This document shows, in pieces, positions 22,095 to 29,037 of a stretch of DNA of 29,037 bases. This DNA comes from Schoenoplectus triqueter. Its lineage: Eukaryota; Streptophyta; Magnoliopsida; Poales; Cyperaceae. Within the stretch, counting starts at the first letter, position 1. Each line of letters begins with the position of its first letter. The DNA lies in contig CAXKVV010000830.1 of the NCBI GenBank assembly GCA_964058805.1, positions 1 through 29,037 of the forward strand, given 5' to 3'. The notes under the pieces are model-generated. The model searched no databases. It saw only the letters and a list, made by a program, of their open reading frames with translations, and was not told the DNA's origin. The position numbers and the translations under genes are program-made.

Positions 22095-22347
22095 TGTGAG
22101 AGAACTTAGAACAAAATAGAAAGAGAGAATAGATTGATTGAATTACAATTTTATTCATTGTAATGATACATATTCTTATATAGGGTAATTACCCTTGTAA
22201 TTAATTTTCAGAAGTTTGTTATAACATCTCTAGAACCTACTACAGTTGTAACTAATCTAAATCTTGAATAATTTTATTCTTGTGGAGGCGCCACGTCGAT
22301 GTTGTTTGTGGCCCAATTATCCTGTAACCATCTGTATACTCAATACA
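22095..22347 (-). repeat. 3' LTR of the copia element
   Basis: On the - strand it starts TGTATTGAGTATACAG directly after the polypurine tract and ends TTCTCTCACA, giving TG...CA termini and about 253 bp. It has a TATA box TATATAAG (complement of 22175-22182). The 5' partner LTR is not in the window, so the left boundary rests on the terminal CA alone; TACAT at 22090-22094 would be the candidate target duplication. Confidence 0.7.
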
Positions 22348-22360
22348 CCCCCCTCAAGCT
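22348..22360 (-). other. Polypurine tract of the copia element
   Basis: The - strand reads GCTTGAGGGGGG next to the LTR start. The tract primes plus-strand DNA synthesis in LTR retrotransposons. The pol stop codon (TGA) lies inside it. Confidence 0.7.
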
Positions 22361-24384
22361 AAACTGATCTGGATCACATTCAGCTTGGAACGTAAAAATT
22401 CAAAATGTGGCAAGGCAATGGTTTAGTGAAGCAGTCAGCCAGCTGGTCTTTGGAACACACAAATTTAATTTGCAATTGGTTGGATTGAATTATTTTCCGA
22501 ACAAAGTGATAATCAATTTCCACATGTTTAGTACGGGCATGGAATTTCGATGTGTTTGCTGTTTGGGATAAACACCGAGCTCCTTTAGTAAGTGTTCTAA
22601 CCACATCACTTCTTGACTGCAAAGCGCCAAGCTTCTATATTCGGCTTCGGTACTTGAGCGAGAAACTGTGGGTTGTTTCTTAGCACACCACGAGATCAGG
22701 TTTTTGCCTAAGAAAACACAGTATCCAGATGTAGATCGTCTGTCAGAGGTGTCACCAGCCAAATCAGAATCTGAGAACGCATGAATTTGGGAAGAGGAAT
22801 TTTTGTAAAATTGTAACCCATAATGAAGCGTACCAGCAATGTAACGAAGAACCCGTTTCGCAGCTGTCCAATGCTCTTCACTAGGGGAATGCATATATTG
22901 AGAGAGTTTGTTGACAGCGAAAGATAAATCGGGTCTAGTTAAAGTAGCATATTGTAAAGCACCAATCACACTTCGGTACAAATGTGGATCCTTGCAAGGT
23001 GTAGAATCAGTGACAGAAAGGAGGTGCTAGAAGCCATGGAAGATAAAATGGGTTTGTAATTCATCATATTCACTCGCTTAAGTAAATTTGTGAGATATTT
23101 AGTTTGAGTAAGACATAACCCATTTTTATTGTGTGTGGCTTCAATGCCGAGGAAGAAGTGTAGAAGACCAAGGTCTCGGATGGCAAACTTGGATTTGAGT
23201 TGATACATACACTGATCTACTTGAGTAGGATCTGAACCAGTAACGATTATATCATCAACATATACCAAGAGAATGAGAATTTGACCATGATGGTGAGCAA
23301 TGAACATGGAAGGATCATAGGTACATGGTTTAAATCCAAATGTAAGGAGAGTTGAGCTCAATTTTTCAAATCATGCTCTTGGAGCTTGTCGAAGTCCATA
23401 GAGGGATTTGTGTAACAGACACACTAGGTCTGGATTGGTGGGATCGATAAAGCCTGGAGGCTGATTCATATAGACTCTTTCATTTAAATCGCCGTTTAAA
23501 AATGCATTGGACACATCTAATTGCCTTATAGGCCAATTGAATGTCAAAGCAAGAGACATGGTAACTCTTATTGTTGTTGGGCGCACCACAGGACTATATG
23601 TCTCTTCAAAGTCTACTCCAGAAATTTGATTGAACCCCTTCGCAACCAAGCGAGCCTTATGTCTTTCAATGGTGCCATCAGCATTTTATTTTGTTTTGAG
23701 GACCCATTTGTATTCTATTACTCTCTTATCGGGTGGTAGGGGTACCAAAGTCCAAGTATTGTTCTTTGCCAGGGCATTGATCTCCTCTGCCATGGCTGTG
23801 CGCCATTGTGGTGATTTGTTTGCTTGATGGAAGGATGTAGGGTTGGAGTCAGACAAGACATGAAAGGAAACGAATTCTGGGTATGCTCTTTTTGTATAGG
23901 TTCGATCCTTCGTTCTTGTCACCATGGTGTGTGAGGGTACAGCGTTGGAATTTAGAGGTAGATTCAAAGGCAGCACAGGTGGTACATCCCTCATCCTTTG
24001 TTTGGAAACCAAAGGTGGAGAGTTGTTGGCGGTTGAAGGCTAGGTAGGATCAACATTAGCAGTATTATGGGCCGGTTCAGGCACAATATGAGCGTGCGTC
24101 TGCGATGCGTCATTTGAAGGGCGCGGTAGGTCATTTGGACGGTTTGATTGTGCTGGTTTGTTCCGGGAGGATAATAGAATGGAGAGAGGTGCCGATATCT
24201 GTTCTTGTGAGTTAATGTCCTGAATAGGCATAGAAAACTTTGCAAAAGGAAATTCATGTTCAATGAATTGGACATTTCTGGATGTATAAACACGCCCTGT
24301 GGGTATATGTAAACATCGATAACCTTTCTGATTGGTAGCATATCCGATGAAGACACATGGTTGAGATCTTAATTCGAGCTTATG
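22361..24384 (-). pseudogene. Copia pol pseudogene: integrase C-terminus, RT and RNase H
   Basis: From high to low coordinates: integrase C-terminal THKLELRS, CVFIGYATNQKGYRCLHIP and VYTSRNVQFIEHEFPF (24384-24230); the linker; RT with [55 protein letters not shown] and the catalytic LVYVDDIIVTG; RNase H with [31 protein letters not shown] and [13 protein letters not shown]. Lesions seen: in-frame stops at 24040-24042, 23686-23688 and 23371-23373 (the last replaces the Trp usually following QAPRA); a frameshift near 23017-23030; a frameshift with loss of the usual CDN-containing segment near 22545-22565; and a frameshift near 22400. The YVDD motif survives, but the protein cannot be made. Confidence 0.9.
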
Positions 24385-25086
24385 TGTCACACCCCAGAAT
24401 AATTAAATCGGATTAGGGGTGCTTAATCCCGCCACGTACGCACGACGAGACGTGCGTACGAAAGGCTAAGTGAATAAAAATAAAGAAAATCCCAGAATAA
24501 ACAAAACAATAATAATATAATATACATGACCATACAGTCCAGAATGAATAGATAAATACAACGCCGACATCGGCGGGGCTAGCTCCATCGAAATGGGCAG
24601 CAAAATCTCTCAAAGAAAAACCCAAAAGAATAAATAAAACTCTAAATCCGATAGATCCTAAACCACTACCCTACTCACATGCGGAAGCGGCGAAGCACCT
24701 CTGTCACCACGCAGGACTGTCCCTAGCACTCGCTCCAAGAAAATCCCGAAACCTGAAATACCTGGATCCCACAACCACCGTGGAAACGTGAGCAATTTAA
24801 AAATTACTCAGTACGGATTTAGATCCAGCCTTAAGATTTGATCTTCTTTCCTAGACTGGACCCAAATACCGATATCAAATTCAAATGCAATGAATTATTT
24901 TAATATATATGTTAATGTATTTTTATTTTATACATTTCGCGAACACCTCTACATGAATGACATGAAATGACAAATAACCCTGAAATAGAAAATATGTGGA
25001 AATAGTAATATAATATAAAATATAAGGTATGAGAAAACAAACACCTGAAATAAATATCCCGATTTGTAAATCACCAGATCTATCCC

Positions 25087-25169
25087 AAGCGGGCGCCACC
25101 AGCGTCCCAACTTACGAACTTGGGCCTTGCCTAAGCGGGCGCCACCAGCGACCCAACTTACGAACTTAG
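25087..25169. repeat. Two direct copies of a 37-bp GC-rich subrepeat (period 46)
   Basis: AAGCGGGCGCCACCAGCG followed by CCCAACTTACGAACTT occurs at 25087-25123 and 25133-25169 with only a couple of differences. Confidence 0.85.
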
Positions 25170-25392
25170 GACTTTATGTTTATGCGACGCCAATGCCGCA
25201 TAAACGGCAATTCGGGCTCCCGAGGCGATGACGCCCTAGGAGAGTGAGCGTGCCTAAGCACGTACTCTGGTCTGCTAAATCTGATAATTCACCTTACAAA
25301 ATAAAAACAACCGGATAAATATGTCTTCAGTTGCCATATCGTCAAAATGAGATAACTACCCAGGAAATAACAAATCGGAAACTAATACAAAT

Positions 25393-25640
25393 GGGAGCTT
25401 ACACTGTACCAACTAAGGGTCAGAGGACCGCATCCCGAAAATAATGACAAAATGAAATATAATACAGATGGGAGCCTACACTGTACCAACCTGGGGCCAG
25501 AGGACCGCATCCCAAAGGGGAGCCTACACTGTACCAACCAGGGGCCAGAGGACCGCATCCCGAGAAATGACAAAATGATAGATGATACAAATGGGAGCCT
25601 ACACTGTACCACTAAGGGCCAGAGGACCGCATCCCGAGAA
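25393..25640. repeat. Four tandem subrepeats of the LTR-like block
   Basis: Units starting GGGAGC(C/T)TACACTGTACC are at 25393, 25470, 25518 and 25593, each followed by CAGAGGACCGCATCCC. Spacing is about 77, 48 and 75 bases: the second unit lacks the AT-rich ATGACAAAATGA spacer. Open frames across these repeats on either strand are by-products of the repetition. Confidence 0.9.
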
Positions 25641-26530
25641 AATAACAAAATAGGGTAGAATCCAGACTCGGATATGGACGCCCACACTAAACACTGAAAG
25701 ACATGGTATCATAATCGCTCAAATTTGGATTAAAAATCTTAATCACATTAAGAATATTAAAAATATAATATTGATCAAAAGAAAAACACTCTGGCACGGC
25801 CGAACCCGCCAAATGACGGGGTCGGTGGATAACCGACAAGCAAAGGTGCGCAGTGTATATACAGACCAAAGGAATATAACCCGTTGGTCTGGTTATACAA
25901 GGCAACCTCAGACTGAGATCACCCGGCCCGCCTCTCAGCACTTTCCCATGTATTTTACATGATTAATTGTCTAACTTAATTAATAACTAATGATATTAAT
26001 AATATTAATCTACTAATTATAATCTATAACTTTATTTATTTAATTCTAACCTAGTCCTATCTCGGGACTATTTCCCGAGTCCTATTCCTATCTTGTTTAC
26101 ATGCAATATGATATGATATGGCATGCAAATGCTGGTATGTCTCGAATATGCTGGTCAAGTACTGAATGCATATGACAGTTCAATTCGGGTCTCTAAATAA
26201 TGTTTGGTCAGAAAATACCGCAGTTCAGATTTATTTTAAAAACATTTATTTTCGGTTTGGGTTTCCTAATTCTGAAGAAAGGAAATCAAATCTCAGGAAA
26301 CCGTACCTGGGAATAGTTTGGTCAGATCGGTAGCGTCAAATTGCTTAGTCTCCGGTGACGCTCACGATCTCGTCAGCCGTCTCATCCTGAGTGTACTCGT
26401 TGGTCGGCTAGTCAAAATAAGATTCGGGAACCTATGAAGTCAAAATAAATTAAATTGGCGAGTATCCTATTCACGTTGGGTCTGGTTAGGTCAAGGTGTA
26501 CCGGACTCGGAGACAGGAGTATTATTATAA

Positions 26531-26998
26531 GAAAATTATAATCATATTATATTTATTTTGATAAATATAATTAACTAAATTTTATTTAGATTTATTAAGT
26601 TATCTTAACATTATCACTTAATTATTTTAATTAAAATTAGAAAATTCAATTATCTAGAAATGGAGAAATTAATTAATATATGTTTATAGTATTTATTATT
26701 ATCATCATTGTTTCTATTTGTATTATTAATAATAGAGAAATTGATTAATATATATTTTATATCATAAATTATTATTATACTTTATTTATTATTCTATAAC
26801 TCCTAGTTATTTACATTATATTCTTTAATTATGCCTCATTTTATATTTTACTATTATTTTCATTAAGTAGAAAATATATTATATAAAACTAGAATTAAAA
26901 ATAAAAATCAAATTAAAAGAAAAGAAATTCAATTAAACTTAAATTTAATTAATGTTTTTATTTAATTAAATGTGTAGGTATTTTAATTGTGTTTGATT
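26531..26998. other. AT-rich interval without genes
   Basis: Very AT-rich simple sequence leading into the (TA)n tract at about 26999-27022. It could belong to the same LTR-like element or be its flank; nothing else was recognised. Confidence 0.4.
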
Positions 26999-27022
26999 AA
27001 TATATATATATATATATATATA

Positions 27023-27425
27023 GAGTGAGGCTATGGTGCTTCGCGAAGCACAAAACCTCCCGTGCTTCGCGTCCGTATCTCGAATTTAAAAGTTCATACG
27101 CTCGATCCAAACCGTTAAACATGATCTTCATATTGAAATATCTTTGGAGATCAAATTTTATATTTTTTTGAATTTTTTTGCTATTTTTTAAATGAGTATA
27201 AAATTTGCTGATCTAACGATTTCTGCACCATCCAAAACTAGCGATTTTGTACCCATCTAAAAAATAGCAAAAAAATTCAAAAAAATATAAATTTTGATCT
27301 CCAAAGATAGTTCAATATGAAGATCATGTTCAACGGTTTGGATCGGGCGTATGAACTTTCAAATTCGAGATACGGACGCGAAGCACGGGAGGTTTTGTGC
27401 TTCGCGAAGCACCATAGCCTCACTC
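27023..27425. mobile_element. Long-arm foldback MITE nested in (TA)n, young copy
   Basis: A 403-bp palindromic element flanked by (TA)n on both sides (to 27022 and from 27426). It starts GAGTGAGGCTATGGTGCTTC and ends with the exact complement. The arms, about 175 bp each, differ at only a few positions, and the loop is about 60 bases. Each arm carries its own perfect palindrome GTGCTTCGCGAAGCAC near the tip (27036-27051 on the left). The inner arm part, AAATTTTATATTTTTTTGAA, matches the inner arm of the element at 3289-3640, so both belong to one superfamily. No coding capacity. Confidence 0.88.
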
Positions 27426-27439
27426 TATATATATATATA

Positions 27440-28480
27440 ATATTTTATAATTTAGTTTTAATTATTAAAAATAGAAAAATTGAATAATATATATACTTTA
27501 TTATATTTGGTGTGTAGTACAATAAGGAAGCGTGTCATGTTGTTAAGATAAGTTTATAAATATTTATTAGTGATATTTTGAAAATCTTCTTGAGAATGTC
27601 TCAAAGTATATAAAACATCATCCTGACACTCAAGCCACTAAATTGGAAAATCTTTTGCTCGAGAGGAAAATAAATTGTGATGTACTGTTTAAAAAAAATG
27701 TATATAGTTTGGAAACATGCCTAGCGACTAATGAGAAGTAAATTTTCTGAAAGTTGACACTTGATTTTTTTTCCTAAGTTGTATATTTTTCAATCCCAAA
27801 TGGGATTTCAGGGTATTTGAGTTGATTCATTGTAATTAACACATGGCTTGCGCCAATTGGTAAGTCATTTATTCTAGTGGAATTCTAGACTAGAGCATGA
27901 ATATATTATGTTAATTTCATTTTTCCAAACTTGCGCACAAATGATGATTTATCCAGTCAATTGAGTTGAATCCCAATGGCATTAGACATCCAAAAGTTAA
28001 TATGGAAATCAACAAGGTTGAGATCACGGTATACATGGACACAAAGGAGATCATGGAAGAGATTGTGATATTATTTCCTGGAGAAGACAAAATCAAGCTA
28101 GATAACAATATCAAACCAGAAGCAATAGTCAGCACAAAGCCGAACTAGAAGCAACAATCAGCAAATAGGGAAAAGAAAAAAAAATAGAGTCGGTACCAAT
28201 GGTTATGATAATCCCTTTGATCAGGCTAAGTCTAACTTCTTATTTGTTTTAATAGGCATTTCTAACCTTCTTAACAGTATCGTCTACAGTAAGATAACAT
28301 AATCCATAAGGGAACCAGCAGACAAATCCAATTTGATCAACACATTAGGCAAGCGCAACATCAAATCAGCGCACCAAGCATGAGCCTCGCGTCACTGGCA
28401 CCAACTGGTACCAGTGTACCAAGGCACAGTAACAACCCAAATTAGAATGGCAAGACAGTATAACCACAGAAAAGGCAGAA
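27440..28480. other. Interval without a recognisable gene
   Basis: AT-rich to about 27960, then more balanced. A 60-codon frame at 27966-28148 and an antisense one lack family features. If the - strand gene start at 28567 is real, this interval would hold its first intron. Confidence 0.35.
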
Positions 28481-28540
28481 TCGGCACGAGAGCTCAGCCC
28501 TCGGCAGGCCCACACGGCCAAGATATAGAAAAGCGATTAC

Positions 28541-28567
28541 CAATTTGATAGAGGCAGCAATGGACAT
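28541..28567 (-). CDS. Candidate first coding exon (9 codons) of a - strand gene
   Basis: On the - strand an ATG at 28567 opens MSIAASIKL and is followed by GTAATC, a good donor. An in-frame TAG lies 12 bases upstream of the ATG, so the frame cannot extend further 5'. No second exon was recognised downstream (lower coordinates), and nine residues cannot identify a product. Support comes mainly from the leader-like sequence beside it. Confidence 0.25.
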
Positions 28568-29037
28568 GATGGAGGATGGCTAGTTCGGGTTCAAGCGGAG
28601 ACGAGCCAGCTGGTACGAAGAGGGGTCAGTCAGGGTTCCCGCACACACCTCTCTCGTCAGTGGCAAGGCAACAGCCGGCAACAAGCTTCTTCTTGGACAG
28701 CACCGCGGTCAGTGGGGCCGGATCCAGCCCGAGAGGGGTGTCAGTAGGGAGGGTAAAGGCGGCATCACCTTTGCCGCTGATCGGTGAGGGGGATTTACGA
28801 GAGTGAGTGTGGCGCGTAGGTGTGCTATCGAGTGAGAGGGTGCGAGAGAATTTGGTTTGCGCAAGAGAGGAAAAAAGGGAGGATTTTTTTTCTCTCTGTG
28901 TCGCCAGGGAAGAAGAAACACAAAAGAAGGAAATGGGTAGGGTTTCGCCTGGGGAAGAAAGAAAGAAAGAAAAAAAAAGAAAGGGAGGGGAAACGGGTCA
29001 CGGGAAAAGAGAAAAGGAGAGAGAGAGGAAAAGAAAG
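28568..29037 (-). promoter_or_regulatory. Promoter/5' leader-like region of a - strand gene, with telo-box
   Basis: GC-richer than the rest of the window and, on the - strand, strongly pyrimidine-rich at its upstream end (28950-29037, CT/CTTT repeats). It has the telo-box AAACCCTA (complement of 28938-28945), then a mixed-composition leader. A short upstream reading frame starting MPPLPSLL would end before 28700. Such a combination is common at plant transcription starts. The + strand frame of 76 codons at 28576-28806 is Ser/Gly-rich with no domain, and I take it as incidental. Confidence 0.45.

Larger units (their letters stand above)
22095..24384 (-). mobile_element. 3' half of a Ty1/copia LTR retrotransposon
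   Basis: In - orientation the order is integrase C-terminus, reverse transcriptase, RNase H, polypurine tract, 3' LTR, which is the copia order. The protein style ([32 protein letters not shown]) and the short LTR of about 253 bp fit the Ale/Retrofit-like lineage, with moderate confidence. Everything upstream of the integrase C-terminus (gag, protease, most of integrase, 5' LTR) is missing: at 24384/24385 the sequence switches abruptly to an unrelated LTR-like block. Confidence 0.88.
24385..26530. mobile_element. LTR-like block beginning TGTCACACCCC, abutting the truncated copia element
   Basis: Starts TGTCACACCCCAG exactly where copia homology stops, and composition rises in GC compared with surrounding DNA. 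The terminus, the internal subrepeats and the absence of coding frames fit an LTR of a large Ty3/gypsy-type element (many plant gypsy LTRs start TGTCAC). On the - strand the block would end GGGGTGTGACA. No right-hand terminus, primer-binding site or internal coding region was found, so whether it is a solo LTR, a truncated one or one end of a larger element is open. The right limit given is where AT-rich DNA resumes. Confidence 0.5.

Noticed and set aside
25393..25640. Regularly spaced repeats as a CRISPR array
   Set aside because: Units are long, the spacers are themselves similar, and the sequence is plant nuclear DNA.
25382..25687. Repetitive 101-codon - strand frame
   Set aside because: It repeats because the DNA consists of four tandem LTR subrepeats; no domain.
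27966..28148. 60-codon frame considered as a degraded retroelement gag or a host exon
   Set aside because: Another frame of the same stretch is rich in Gly, Arg, Gln and Asn as in gag tails, but there is no zinc-knuckle CCHC and no flanking element.
28576..28806. 76-codon Ser/Gly-rich + strand frame near the right edge
   Set aside because: No domain, preceded by stops, and the surrounding signals (pyrimidine patch, telo-box orientation) favour transcription on the - strand.

Overview
This is eukaryotic nuclear DNA from a flowering plant. Genes are split by GT-AG introns, intergenic DNA is very AT-rich, and most of the window is transposon-derived. The species cannot be named from sequence alone. 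Foldback elements sitting inside (TA)n tracts recall the rice Micron type, which leans weakly towards a monocot.

Layout. (1) 1-2022, + strand: the 3' half of a plant beta-type carbonic anhydrase gene, five exons, with all metal-binding and catalytic motifs intact. (2) 2023-14380: about 12 kb without a convincing gene. It holds a (TA)n-nested foldback element (3289-3640), a hAT-type MITE with a near-perfect 8-bp target duplication (3943-4389), a decayed Ty1/copia pol fragment (6618-7120), a CT-rich island with a possible orphan exon (7690-8125), an LTR-like segment carrying about ten MYB-like motifs and a TATA box (11185-11960), and two imperfect local duplications. (3) 14386-20906, + strand: a well-preserved gene for a SANT/Myb-repeat protein of the REB1/TTF1 (RNA polymerase I termination factor) type. 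Eight in-frame exons can be joined by consistent splice phases. Its introns hold a hAT MITE with a perfect 8-bp duplication, a 32-bp perfect palindrome and a roughly 1.27-kb element with terminal inverted repeats. The last exon or exons are not visible. (4) 21193-24384, - strand: a possible LINE tail and the 3' half of a broken copia element (integrase C-terminus, RT, RNase H, polypurine tract, 3' LTR). (5) 24385-26530: a GC-richer LTR-like block starting TGTCACACCCC that abuts the copia fragment and contains two families of tandem subrepeats. (6) 27023-27425: a very well-preserved long-arm foldback element inside (TA)n, related to the one at 3289. (7) 28541-29037: a GC/CT-rich, telo-box-containing stretch that looks like the promoter and 5' leader of a - strand gene running into the window.

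The two real genes are functionally unrelated: CO2/bicarbonate interconversion and, by inference, rDNA transcription termination. There is no operon-like or cluster logic here. I found no clearly novel enzymatic system. The most interesting material is the pair of related microsatellite-nested foldback elements, the MYB-motif array in an LTR-like promoter, and the transposon pile-up where the 3' end of the REB1-like gene should be.
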